In this document: positions 36,265 through 51,200 of the stretch, one piece after another
Layout: every line of letters begins with the position of its first letter
Numbering within the stretch: position 1 is the stretch's first letter
Origin: Siphonodentalium dalli
Lineage: Eukaryota > Mollusca > Scaphopoda > Gadilida > Siphonodentaliidae
Length of the DNA: 64,000 nucleotides
Assembly: GCA_032622095.1 (NCBI GenBank)
Contig: CP136065.1
Coordinates: 23,114,134-23,178,133, forward strand
Reading direction: 5' to 3'
Position numbers and translations under genes: made by a program
The notes under the pieces: generated by a model
Seen by the model: the letters and a program-made list of their open reading frames with translations, nothing else
Told to the model about the DNA's origin: nothing
The model's database searches: none

Positions 36265-39200
36265 GTGGTATCTTATTAGATAGGTTCCATTTACATCAGA
36301 TGATTTAAAAGGGCACTAATAATTAATTTAATGAAATAATTAATTATATACCCATAATTTTTGCAATCTGGTCGGTGAAAATTGAAACACGGGGATAAAC
36401 TGACCCGTAGAGTGTAATGAGATAGATGCTGTTGACCTCAGACGACTTAAAGGGGCTGACTCATATTGGCCGAGTTATTAAACATCTTTTTACTTTGAAT
36501 ATAAGCTTTCACAGGTGAGTAAGTAGTACCTTTCCAGTGACACTATTGATCAAGTTCAATATATGGTAATGGCTACTTCATTGGAATAACTTGTTGAATA
36601 CGGGGGTATACCTTAGTCCTATCTGGGACAGGCCCATCTCTAGTTAAATTTGTAATGTGGATTAACCACATGAAGATACAGGTCAAGTCCGAATTTGGGT
36701 TTGGTCCACCCATTTTTGCGAGAGTTATGGTCCTTGTCGACTTAAAATTTATCAATTATTTTGTTAACTTTACTTTTAGTTATCTGACTGTTTTTAAATT
36801 CAAATGAATCTCTTGATATTTGGTACGTGGTTCAAATTTCAGAAGACAAAGGTCATGTTTGAATTTGGTCACGGTTCGATGAATTTTGAAAGAGTATTTA
36901 AAAAAAAAGCTATCCTTACTAAAAAGCCACCTTTTCAGGGGACACGTGGTCTGCGATCTTTTATTTATTTGGTCTTAAAACAATAATTTCAAGTATAAAA
37001 ATTACTAACTGTCATCCAATTATGCGAACCCCTGCCACTCAGTCAGTATATTTTCACCATCATAAATTAATATCTTGCATTTGGTTTGATGTTGTTACTT
37101 AATAAATCATTTACTTCTTATTGGACACTCTTATTCTGGATAATTTTAAATGAATTCTCATGTTATGGTTTGTTATTTTTCAGCCACATTTGGTTCAACT
37201 ACTCCTTTTGGAGCAACTTCTACAAGTAAGTGTCCTAAATTTGACTTTTTACCATCAAAGCAGATCAAAGATAAAGTTTTGAGTCATAAATGTCACAACC
37301 TGGTAAAATTGACTCTTTGAACGTCGAAGAAAATTAACATAACATCTATCTAGAGCGTCTATTTGCAAATACTTGGAAACTTACCTAATAATTTTAATTA
37401 AATACACCCACCCACTTTGTCCGGGCATATATCTGAGCAATAGGTTATTGGATCTGAATAAAATGTTGTATGGTTATTCTTTCTGGATGATAACTTTAGT
37501 AAGTCTGAACTGAATGGAACAAAATTTGGTGTGTGAGTTTACTAGCCCAAAATACAAGTCAAGTTCGAATTTGGGTTCTGCACCGCCAATTTTCACCAGA
37601 GTTATGGCCCTTTGATGGAATTAACATTAACACTGGCGTATTTTGCCACGACCTAGCAATGATCTTGTTGTGTTATATCCAATCAATCAAAAAGAAATAC
37701 AAAATACATCCTTATGGGAGTCCAGAAGTCCTTGAGAACACTCTTTGTTTATACATTATGCACACCCATATTCTTTCTACTTATACAGGTAGTAATTTGT
37801 TCGGCAATACATCATTCACTGCACAGACCCCAGCATCAACTGGCGGCCTATTTGGATCTACACAGACTAATACAGGAGGAGGCCTCTTTGGACAGCAAAG
37901 TCAGGCTCAACCGACCAACACATTTGGTGGATCTTCTGGATTCTGTAAGTGCTGGATTAACCCTTTCATGATGGGAGCAGCGCTGGTGCATCATTAAATG
38001 CCCTATGGGAGACTCCCATATATAAGATCATGCACTGGCTTACATGGTCAAATAAAATATTGTCCAGCCAATGCTTTCTCTTATATATGCGAGGAGCTCT
38101 ATGGGCGACTCACATATATAAGAGAATGCATTGGCACAGGGTTTTCGTAAAATTTCAGGAAGCTCCAGTCATGAAAGGTTTAAAATATTGTTCTCTCTTT
38201 CCTCTGCCCTCTCTTTCCAATGAATGATTTGCTTAGTGCATTTGATCCACTATACAAGGATTTTAGTAACCTATTTTACCTATTAATTTTCTTGTTTTCC
38301 TTAATTATATTCAGAATTTAACTAGACTGTTTGTAATGCTATATTTTTAAGGTACCATGGAAAAATGGCAGTTAAAAGATTTATTACTATCTCATTTTTC
38401 AATCACTTGATAATAATTGGAGCAATAAATAGTTATATATATAGTTATATTTTTTTTAGCTAAATTCTTCTCTCTCACTTTCGCTGATTTTATTTTAATT
38501 TTGTGCCTTGACTTGTATTAAACACATCAGCAATACCAAAATATATATATTGTATAGTGATTCTAAGGCCACACAAAGCCAATGTTTAGGTTCTCGGGCA
38601 ATATGTTTCTAAAATGCATGTGGGCATGAGATTTTTGTTTTGTGTGTGATACAACAATAGTGCGATACTACAAACAACGGGTCTGTGATTTACGAGATAA
38701 ATTGATTTATATATCGCTGTATACAAATTCTTATTGAAGAGAGCTTTGTACTTATTGGGGTACTAGATTGTTCCATTAATCTTTAACTGTCCAATCTACA
38801 TTATATTTTATTACTGTTTTATTTAAGCAATTTTGATTTGAATTAATGCACATCCATGGTCATTTGTTTACAATTACGATACCATGCAAAACATTGTTTT
38901 TAATTACGAAACGAACTCTGTTGGACAACATGCACATGGTCTCAATAACAGGTGATTTGACATCCGGGTTAAATGAATAGATCGGCGATATTATGAAACA
39001 TTAATGTTAGGATGACACGGGCACGTGATAAGTGCATTTACTATTGCACAACCCCTTTGATTATTTCCTTTTTAACTCACTCCACATTCTGTTACTAAAA
39101 CGAAAACATACGTTCTTACCGATTTTGCTTTCACAGATGAATTATCGACCGTCATATTGTCACAAGTTTTCTGTGTGACTTAAAAATCATTGGGGGGGGG

Positions 39201-42200
39201 GGGGGTGTTTTGGGAGCATGGGGACCTAAACATTGACTTTGTGTGACCTACAATTTCAAGATATAAATATGCTTAATAACAATCTTCAACATGTCCACTA
39301 AAAATTACTTCATTGGTATAAATTATGCTACTTGAATAATCCTTGAATGATGAACTATAACTTTCTTGTCATTTCCAGCTTTTGGAGCCACCGCTAACAC
39401 TTCGGGAGGATTGTTTGGCCAGACGAATACTACTACCACCAGTGGAGGATTGTTTTCCACCCCTAACAACAATGCATTCGGAAACAAGACACCAGGATTT
39501 AGTGGTTAGTGTTAGTTGAATCAGCATCGTAATACAGTTCTAATTTATCCTTTCTTTACTAAATACTCATTGATGAGTAGTTCTCGTAGGAAATGATCAG
39601 ATAATAAGTTCAACAAACGGCCATAACCAATGAAAGGTATCCTTATGTACTTATATTTTTATCTTATCCATCTGTCTAATTTAGTAAAGGGCTCAATCAA
39701 AGCACATTTATCATGCGGAATGGGAAATACACCATGGACGAATTACTTTGCGTTAAGTGTGTGATGTCATGGAATGATCAATATTAACTGGACCATTTTT
39801 GCCCACCATTTATCAAAAGACAATTGAAGATCAGGATTGTTGTCAGAATATATACATTGAAAAATGATAAGATTGAGTGATATCAGCGGCTGGGAGCTTA
39901 TGTTCAATCATGTCAATCCTTCACTCGGCTCACTCCATTGTCATGTATGTCATGTCTAATAGACAGAATAATAAATTAGTTTCGATGATTACATTACATA
40001 ATTCACTCGGGTCGCCAGTCATATTGGTAAAACCCTTGTTTGCCCCGCTCACTCGGGTTTTACCAGGCCCAGCTCCCCTCGTGAATTATTTAATGTAATC
40101 ATCGAAACCCATTGATTACTCACTATATAATAAATTGTTTTTAATGTTTTAACAGGTTTCGGCTCTGCAGCCACAACAACTACAGCGAGTGGAGGAGGTA
40201 TTTTTGGAGGGCAAGCATCTGGTACTAACTTGTTTGGTGCTACACCAGCTGCTAACACAGGTATGAGACATCCCGCACAATGTGCATATTATCCTGGCGT
40301 AAAAAAAGATAGATAGCCTTTTCTTCGACTAAATCAGCTTGTTATTATCATTTCGTATTGTGCTGTTTTTAGTTGTATGTTCCTCTTCTACAACCAAGCC
40401 TGGTTTAGTGTGTCTGTCATGGGAGACATAGACTCAGACTGAAGTTCCCAAATGGTGAATATTGTGATGTACGCCCATTGGGAACCTCGATTATGCAATA
40501 TGTCATCTGCCAATTTGGGGATATAGAGAAACTAAACTGAAAAAGAAATAGAATCTATGTGAAGAAGTTTCTATAGAAATTTGATAATAAAGAAACATTC
40601 CAGAGAAGATGAGTCCTAAGCAGAATGAGGTACTCAGAGGGAGAATTTAGTGATGCTAGCCCGCTCTGTGGGATAGCTTCACTAAATTCACCCTCTGGGA
40701 ACCTCATTCTGCATATAACAGGCACACTAAAATCAAGCTTGTCTACAACAGACTTTAAATAATTAGTGACATGTTCATCTAAAATCTCCAGTAATGGTAA
40801 TAAAATGTCACAACTGTGTAACCAGTTTATTTTATAGAAGAAATGATATTTGTTCTGAACTCCAGTGGTAATTTAAAGTGAAAAATATATTTTATTGCAA
40901 TGTTTTCATAATTTCAAAAGATTCAAGTCTTGAAATAGTGTGCCTGTCATTTGCAGAATGAGGTCCCCAGAGGGTGAATTTAGTGATGCTACCCCACATA
41001 GCAGGCTAGCATCACCAAATTAACCCTCTGGGAACCTCATTCTGCTGAGATGTAAGCAGAATGAGGTCCCCAGAGGGTGAATTTGGTGATGCTAGCTTGC
41101 TATGCGGGTAGCATCACTAAATTCACCCTCTGGGGACCTCATTCTGCAAATGACAGACACCCTATTTCAAGGCTTGAAAAGATTACAAACTCATTTAATC
41201 GGCAATCGGTGCAAGGCTCTATTTGACAATCGGCTCATCACTAGAAGTGACCATGGCTTATTCCGTTGTTCTAGGAAACATGAAAGCATTATGATTTGTC
41301 GCCTTGAAAGAAATTGTATCGTGTAAAATAAATCGTTAGACTTCCAGTATAAGAACTGTTTAACTGACCAGGGATGATGCCACTAACAATTTATAAAGCT
41401 CATAACAGCAAGCAGTCAAAATTGGTCACAGCAATAAGCAACGGCGTGACAACATGTGGATTCTAACATGATAGAGCATTAAATGTGCCATGGGATGTTT
41501 TTCCTAATTTTGAGGACTACATCAATGGGATATTGTAATAAAATCATATCGCATGTGTCCGCATGTTTGTTACTATTGTACGCGTTCAATTTTCAGAGAG
41601 TTGAAACTTGTCAGCACATAACAAATATTGCGATTAGAATTCAGAACACTTCTGGTCTTTGTAAATGTAAACAAACACTGAGGAAAGGTGAGGTTATTTC
41701 TGATTATGAGGAACATTCAAGGAGAACGATCTTTGACTTAAAACAGCACAATACCATCTGATAATAACCTGCACTCGATCGTTTTGAATTTATTAACCCT
41801 GTGTTAGATGAATGAAGTTCCCTCATTCAATTATTAACTATTTTTATACAATATGGATTGTCTCAATTAGTTATAAATGTATACTTTGGAATGGTATATT
41901 ATTCATCTGGATTGGTTTTTCCCTCTGGGTACCTCATTCTGCTTAGGCCTCATCTTCTCTTGAAATTTTCTTTGTTATCAAATTTCTATAGAAACATCTT
42001 CACATAGATTCTAGTTCTTTTTTAGTTTAGTTTCTCTATATCCCCAAATTGGCAGACGACATAATGCATAATGGAGGTTTCCAATGGGCGTACATCACAG
42101 TATTCATAATTTGGGAACTTAAATCTGAGTATATGTCTCCCAGAGCAGATGAAGCCATTCAGGATGAGGTCCCAAGAGGGTGAATTTGGTGATGCTAGCC

Positions 42201-45200
42201 TGCTATGCGGGATAGCATCACTAAATTCACCATCTGGGGACCTCATTCTGCAAATGACAGGCACAATAAACTCAGGCTTGATTTGTATCGGTGTTCTGAT
42301 AACATCAGCAGACATAGAAACACCCTATGGATTTCCATTCATTCATACCTAATTGGGGTGGTATGCTTTTACATTCTATTAGTTCAGGAGACATAACATA
42401 TATGTATCTTTTTTTTTTACCCACGTAACAAGTTATGGGCGAGGGGGCTATATATGAATCAGCTAGTTCGTCTGTCTGTCCATTGTGGTGTCTGTCTGTC
42501 CATAGACGCAACTTTGTCCAAGCTTTCATTCCTTCATTTTTCTGTAAATTTCGGTGGAGTTATCCCCCTTTGTCGACTTAGATAATGTTCTCAAGATGCC
42601 TAATTTTGTCCAAGCTTTTATTCCTACATTTTTCAGTCAATTGTTTTAAAACTTGGCACAGATATTTAGTACCACGTGAAACTGTGCACCTGCCATTATG
42701 GGGTCTGTCTGACGTTTTGTGGAGTTATCCCCCTTTTTCGACTAAGACAATTTTCTCAGGATGCCTAATTTTGTCCGAGCTTGTATTGCTACATTTCTCA
42801 GTCCATTTAAAAAAATATTTAGTACCTCATGAACCTGTGCACCTGCGATTATGAGGTCCTTCCAACTTTTTTTGTGGAGTTATTGCTCCATACATCTATG
42901 TATGCATCCAACTTACCTTTCCAGACCATAACTGGAGTGTGTAAAACATTTGTGCCACTCACTTCTATGGGGGGGGGGGGTATCCATAGTCCCATTGGGC
43001 TAGCCCACCTCTAGTTTGTTTTGTTCTTTAGCTATATTGGGAAGTTAACCCTTTCATGACTGAAGCTTCCTGAATTTCTGCAAAAACCCTGTGCCACTGC
43101 ATATATAAGAGAATGGATTGGCCTAACAAATTTTATATTACTTTTTATAACTGTTAAAAAATGAAAAAAATTATAAAAACATTGGTAAAGAATGTAAGAA
43201 ATAATGATAAAAAAATTCTAAAAATTGTTGAAGAATGTAAGAAAAATTATAAAAAAAAATATATAAAGAATGTAAGAAAATAATTATAAAAAATGATAAA
43301 ATTCTTCAAGAATGTAAGAAAAAAATTTATAAATGTCTTTTAAAGAATGTAAGAAGAATTGATAAAAATTTGTTGGGCCAATGCATTCTGAGCCATTCTC
43401 TTAATTATGCGAGGCGACCTATGGTTGACTCGCATATATAAGACAATACATTGGCACAGGGTCTTTAATGTTGCGCCAGCACAGCTCCCGTCATCAAATG
43501 GTTAATCCTGTATTTAGTTCTACATTTATAATAACAATCACGAGATAAGAAAACTGTTCACCTGAATTTCATTCATTTGACTCAATTCTACATATAGATA
43601 ATTAATTTCAGTATTCGGAAGTGGACCTACTGCCCAAGCCCAATCAGGAACTATCATTAAGTTTGCTCCACCTGCCGGACAAGATTCTATGGTGAAGAAT
43701 GGTGTATCCCAACAGATAAACACAAAACATCAATGTATTACTGCGATGAAGGAGTATGAAAATAAGTCTCTAGAGGTAAGACATTTAGTTGCATATCAAT
43801 GTAACTATAGTACTAATAATAACTTGAAGATACTGTTGGCCTTCATGGTGGTTATTGCTGTTAAAATGGTCACATCCATTTAAACTGCCATAAACAGAAA
43901 GAATATTAAAATATAGGAAGATTTTCTTCTTATACCAATCATAAATATCACATAAATAGTATGTTATTGTTTAATTAGTTCACTGTGTTTGAAACAAAAT
44001 AAGGAATTTACGATGATATTATTGTAACTCATAAGTTGTAGGTTGCGCATGTTCTAAATACCATATACATTATGTCACACACCAGATAAGGCATATTTAC
44101 AATCATGGTAAAATGCTCACGCATCTAAATAAGGAGATTACACAATAGTAAGTCATCTCAATAGCACAGAGAGCGTGTTCAACATTATATCATTCCTTTC
44201 TTGTTTCTTCATGTGTATTATACATTTTTGTTGCTACGTGGCGACTGCCTTTTGAGTTTATAATAAATCCTATGAAGGATAAAACGTTTACATCGAATTT
44301 TGCCCCGAACCATCTTGAAGGAGGTTTAATCTTGTGTTTTGTTGTGCGACCACGTGGTTGTTGTTTACGCAGAAGATTCGCAACAATATCCGATGATTTT
44401 CGGAAATCTATGGATAACTCTAACTCTGCTGATAAACAAAGCAAAACAATCGAACCTAATATTCTGTGACACAGTGTGTTTTGTGGATGGTATCACATGC
44501 ATATTATCATTATACTGTTATTTCTAAAATTAACCTACAACAAAGGCCATCTGTGCCTTTAACAATACAATCTAGTTTCGAAATCTCCAATTGCAACAAC
44601 ATAAATGACAATATATGATCAACAAAATCTAAATTTATGTTTTACTTGCTATGGCTAGTGTTGAAATGACTAGGGAATTTTCATAGTTGACGGGCCCTAG
44701 TCAACTAGACTACAACAACCATATACAATAATGGACATTAGTGTGCAAAACATTGAGCTCTAATATAAAGGTGTCGTGTGTGAAAAGTGACTTGTGGACA
44801 TAGAACCAGGGTTGGTTATTTTTTTTATTATTTTTAAATAAATAAAAACAAATTTATTTATTTGATTTAAATCAGATTTTGTTTATTTAAATAAAAAAAA
44901 TAGATTTTTTTTCTAACTGAAATGAAAATATGTAATTGTGCAATGTTTTTGATACATGAAGGTTCTAAAAGGTGTTGCCTATTTGATCCAATGCTGGATT
45001 AATCAGATTTCTATTATTATATTATTTTTTATTATATTTTGTATACCTATTAAACTCAAATATCATGGTACAGATATAGCGACCATGTATTTCGTGCATA
45101 CACTTAGGTCTATGTGAGTTCCAATGTTGTGATATCTGGATAGGTACACCTGTGCTTAAACATTTACTAATAAATTTAGTAAAGTTTAGCCGAAAATTGA

Positions 45201-48200
45201 ATATATTATCAATCGTGTTTGCTCTTCGGTGACTTGAGGACATAATCACACCAATCCAGTATATCGAGTATAGACATTAGACAACTAGAGTAGTTTAGAT
45301 GGTAGAGTATATGGTATAGTTACTCGGTTAGCATTTACATGTACGACCATCAGAAAAGGAAAGAAAATTCTACATTTTAATGATCAGTGCTTAATCTGAG
45401 TGGTGTTACATATAATACTAACATTGCTAAGCTGAACAGGCCATTTTTGAAGCAGTGATCAACGTACCATGCAGCATGCATGTAGTTTCTATACTGTTGA
45501 CAATTACTGTACAATTGCATATCTCTTATCCAATTTTGTATATTGTTTAATCATACTCATGTTATAGTTTACAAAAACCTTGTTAGATATTGCAGTTCTT
45601 GACTTTTTGCCATCATTTCAATTTTTTTTGATTTGTGTAGAGTTACAACCAATGATTTAAATGACTTGATTTAAATTGGCCAACCCTGCATAGAACATGA
45701 AGTAGATGACTTCATTTAATAAAATTATTAGCTGATCCTCATGCTTTTGTTATGCCCCCGACTTGAAGTCGGCGGGTATATAGTCGACGTCTCCGTCCGA
45801 AACACGTCCGTACGTACGTACGTCTGGACATCCGTCCGTACAAACATTTTGCCTTATTGTTCAGCAACCGCTGGGCGGATTTAGCTGATATTTGGTATGG
45901 TGATAGAGCAGCATGGGGAAACAGCTACATGCATAGCGCGGGTTTCGTCCACCCATTTTCACCAGAGTTATGGCCCTTTTTTTACTTAGAAAATTCAATT
46001 TTGTCCTACCGTACAAACATTTTGCATTATTGTTCAGCAACCGCTGGGCAGATTTAGCTGATATTTGGTATGGTGATAGGGCAGCATGGGGGAACAGCTA
46101 CATGCATAGCGTGGGTTTCGTCCACCCATTTTCACCAGAGTTATGGCCCTTTTTTAATTAGAAAATTCAATTTTTCTCTTGTTTTTTGGGTATAGCGTGA
46201 ACTTTGGTGTTACGATTGCAAATCCCGTATTTTTGTGGATCAGTTATATGAAAATAAATGTCAAGTGCGAATTTGGGTATGATCTGATGATTTTTGCCAG
46301 AGTTATGGCCCTTTTTTCAACTTAGAAATCCGTCCGTACGTCCGTCCATACAAACATTTTGCATTATTGTTCAGCAACCGCTTGGCAGATTTAGCTGTTA
46401 TTTGGTATGGTGATAGAGCAGCATGGGGGAACAGCTACATGCATAGCGCGGGTTTTGTCCACCCATTTTCACCAGAGTTATGGCCCTTTTTTTACTTAGA
46501 AAATTCTATTTTGTCCGTCCGTACAAACATTTTGCATTATTGTTCAGCAACCGCTGGGCAGATTTAGCTGATATTTGGTATGGTGATAGAGCAGCATGGG
46601 GGAACAGCTACATGCATAGCGCGGGTTTCGTCAACCCATTTTCACCAGAGTTATGGCCCTTTTTTGACTTAGAAAATTCAATTTTGTCCGTCCGTACAAA
46701 CATTTTGCATTATTGTTCAGCAACCGCTGGGCAGATTTAGCTGATATTTGGTATGGTGATACCGTCCATGCTTAATCCGAATTGCTACGGTCGGAGGCAA
46801 ATGCCACGCGATAGCGTACCTCTTGTTACAATTAGTAATTGTGTACTAAATTACTAATTGTAACTCCAGACAATTGCAAGGCACTGGATAAAATTCAGAA
46901 TCACTTATTATAATGGGGAGGTATCAGTTTATAAAAACAATAACAGTGAATAGTCAGGTGCACTAAAAATATATGATGTGTTAGGTAATCCATGTCATAT
47001 ACTGGTAGTACAATGCCATTTTTGTATAAGATTAAATGAGTTTATATGCAAAACAGTTCCCTCTAGATTTTCTGGTTTGTCCATGCTTACTATGTGCAGA
47101 CAAAAATAAATGTAAAAAATAAAAGCCTTCCTCCCTCACTGATTTGAAGAAAAAATAATTGCCCTAGAACCAAAACCCTTTTTTTTTGGCATTAAAGAGG
47201 ATTTTTTAAGAACAGTCACCTGCAATCTTTTTGTTGGTCACAGAGAGATTTTATCTTCTATATTTTTCTCTATTTATCAGGAACTGAGAGTGGAGGACTA
47301 TCTGGCAAACAGAAAGACTAAGCAGGCACAGGTGGCGACGGCTGGTGGATTGTTCAGCACCCCTGCTGCTACGACTGCATCTGGATTTACCTTCGGCGGC
47401 CAACAACAACAACAACAGAACAAAACTAGCTTTGGCGCAGGAGGTATATATGATAAATAAATCACTCTTGTTTTGATTAACCCTTTACCCAACAAACCAG
47501 CCAAAACCGGCCAAATAAAGCTTCAACAGCCTAAAATATCTTCGGTCTGTCTCAATAGAACCATACAAATATGGATATCATTGGAACCGGCTCCTTGACC
47601 ACATTGTGATAGTTACAGTTATGCCCTGTGCCAATGCATTCTCTTATATATGCGAGTCGACCATAGGTCGCCTCGCATATATAAGAGAATGCATTGGCCT
47701 AAAAAAAATCTTTTTTTAACACTTTTTACCATTTGTTCTTACATTCTTTAACAATTTTATAATGTTTAATGTGTTAAGCCAATGCATTCTCTTATATATG
47801 CGAGGCGACCTATGGTCGACTCGCATATATAAGAGAATGCATTGGCACAGGGCCCTTCTGTTGGGTAAAGGTTTAAAGTTTATGCAGTCATAACCAAAAA
47901 GTTTGAAATCCAATTTTATGACACGCATTTATAGTACATGTTTTATCTTCTAAGTTTTCAGTTAAAACTCAAACTTAATAAAAACAAGTTAATTATAATT
48001 TAATTAATATATTTCCATAAAATTAAGGCTTGGAAACAAACACCTGTTAACACTTTCACTGCCGACTACGAGTTATCTCGTACTTTTTGCATGTAATTGA
48101 ATGGGCATCAGCAGTGAACGTGTTAACCCTTCCACTACTCTAGCTTCCTGCAATTTTGCCAAATCCATGTGCCAGTGCATTCTGTTATTTATGGGAGTCT

Positions 48201-51200
48201 CCCATCCGGCGCCTCGCATATATAAGAGAACACATTGGCCTAACAATATTTACATTGACCGTGTAAGCCAGTGCATTCTCTTATATATGCGATTATAGGG
48301 AGACTCGCATATATAAGAGAATGCACTGGCACAGGGTATTTAATGCTGCACCAGCACAGCTCCCGTCACGAAAAGGGTTAAAATCAACACTCTAAAAGAA
48401 TTTTTTGATTTTTCAGGACTTTTTGGTGCTCAAACCACAGCATCTAACACAGGTATATTCAACCAGCCAGCTCAGGCGACAGGAGGTCTGTTTGGAGGAC
48501 AAACTAAATCTCTGTTCGGAACTCCTACAACGACGACTCAACAAACAGGATTTGGGTTTGGAGCTTCTACTGCAAACACAGGAACATCATTATTTGGTCA
48601 AAACCAGAACAAGGTAATATTCAAATTCAGTCTGGAGTAAAACTACATACCCACATATTTCAACATAGCGCAATTTGATATAATTTGGAGGAATACTACA
48701 AGCCTTATGAGAAATGAAAAGTTGGCGGGATACGTAGACCAAACAGATTTATATGTAATTGGTTATTGAAAATTATTCTATTTCAGCCTCTATTTGGTAC
48801 AGCAACGACCCAATCAGCAGGCCTATTTGGGGCTGCAAGTTCTGCCACTACCTTTGGTACCGGCGTCGGTGGATTTGGTACAAGCACTACAAGTGTAAGA
48901 TATTTTCATTGTATTATTTTATGCTCAGATGCATCTACATATCGTTAGAGACACAAGGCCAAAGAAAAACATATCTGTTGTTGGGGTTTCACTACTGACC
49001 CTATTTTAACCCTGCGGTGGTGCAGCATTAAAGATCCTGTGCCAGTGTATTCTCTCCCATAGGGAGATATAAGAGAATGCACTGGCTTACAAGGTCAAGG
49101 TAAATATTGTTAGGGCAATGCATTCTCTTATTTATATATGCGAGGCTCCAACTCGCATATATAGGAGAATGCATTGGCACAAGGTTTTTCGAAAATTTCA
49201 CGAAGCTCATCATGGAAATTGTTTTTCAATGTTTTCAAAAAAATATTTATAATTTTTTAGTAAAATCCTTCAATGGGTTGATTTCTCAGTCAAAGCATTG
49301 CGATTATTACAGTTTATACCAAGACAAACAGAATTAATATAAATAAAATAAAATATAAGACATGAAAAGTGTCAAAATAAAAATGTGTCAAAATAAAAAA
49401 TTTAAGCTTTCCTACCTACCCTAATTTGTTCTGAATTGTAACCCTGAGGCCATTTTTTTTATTTATTTGGTTTATGGATAATTTTTTCCAGATGTTTGGG
49501 TTGGCATGTTGGAATAAAACAAAAAATAAAATAGGCATTTCAGATTTTTTCCTCCCGCTGATTATCTAACGGAGTCGGTAGGCAAAAAAAAAAAAACAGA
49601 AGTGTCAGTAGGGAGCGTTCGGTTCGGTTCGGTTCGTTGCCGAGACGAGAATTAATTTGCAATGCATTAAACTTCACGCTTGTTAAACTATATATACACA
49701 TTATTTTATTTGCTACCCAGTACCCATCCTGTTTGGAGTCAGTAGGAAACAAAATAAGCGATGATCAATATTTAAAAAAGTTTTTTGATTTTTAAGGTCT
49801 AAATAATCTCTCCAAATTAATAAAACTTTGTTTCTGTGTCTGTCATTTGTTTATATGATCTGAACATTCCTTCAAAGAATGTAAAGACCTTTCAATTAAA
49901 TTTGTTTATAACTGAATGAAATTATCTATTCAGTGATTAAAAGAGTTAAAATTAGGGAGAAGAGGACAAAATGGCTACCATTTGCTGTAGAATTAAATTA
50001 TTGTGCATTAAGTTGAGAACAGTTTTGGCATTGATTTAATTTTTACTCGCTCAAATCAGCTCATGTTTAGAATATGATTTGTCATTGCTCCATAGTTAAT
50101 AGAAGACATCCATTACAGGCTAGCGGAGGGTTGTTTGGCAACCAAGCTAAACCAGCAGGATTCGGAACAGCTCCAATATCATCCACAGGATTCACTTTTG
50201 GCCAGAACACAGGAAACAGTCTGTTTGCTCGTCCATTCACGGCAAATACTCAACCTCCTGCTTTCGGAGGTAAGCTTTTTTCTATATTTTTTTAATTTCC
50301 TTTTATTTATGCCATCCAAATTTGAAAAAACAAATTTTACTTATCTTTCCAAACATTTTCTTTGTCAAGGATATTAGATTTGTTTTTGCCATTGTATACA
50401 TCAAATAAAGTCACTTTTGATGTTGCCTTGCCCAGTTCTTTATATCTCAAATGTGTGTTGATGTTGTTGAACAAGCCTCAATTTGTTTTGCATAAAAGAG
50501 TGTTACCAAGAGACAGCTTCATAACATAGAGCATAATCCATGATCATGGTATATAAACAAAATTTATATTCTTCATATTGTGTGTTTTGTAAATAACAAT
50601 ATCCTATCACATCCCAATCTTAGAACTAAGAACATAATGAATTGAATAGTAAACTCATTACAATGTAGCCTATAAGTAAAGTTTGTTTTTCATTTCATGT
50701 TGTTACTGTGACTAATCTGTCTATTATTTATGTTATCAATTCCTAACAAATAGGTGTCGGAGTCTATTTTAATCGGTGTATGGCCTAAAAATAGGTGTGT
50801 TCCCCTAACTTGATTGTGACAAATGCTCATTGGATGTCCAACTGCAGGTGTGAAAATTGCGATGTTATGGTTATAACTACTATAATATGACCACCACAGT
50901 GAAAAACAAAACAAAAATGTCTTCTTGATTTAGCAATTGGTGAATTGTTATGGATGTCAGGGGAACACACTGAAGATAATTTTTTAGGCTTAAGCATGCT
51001 GGAGTAGTGCATTTGTTATGAGGCCAAACAAAACTATACCTGTGTTTCTATAAAGTTATACAAAAATTGCGGACAGACAGGAGGCATTAAAATTTAATTT
51101 ATAATTCACTTTATTTTAATTCATTAAAATAATTATCCTGGTGTCAGCAATATGCAGCTATGTGAAGGCTAGTTTTGTTTTATTGAATTGAATGCTAGAT

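Noticed and set aside
45857-46740. Repeated open frames from the 173-bp satellite
   Set aside because: The unit length is not a multiple of three and the same peptide recurs only because of the repeat; no family similarity.
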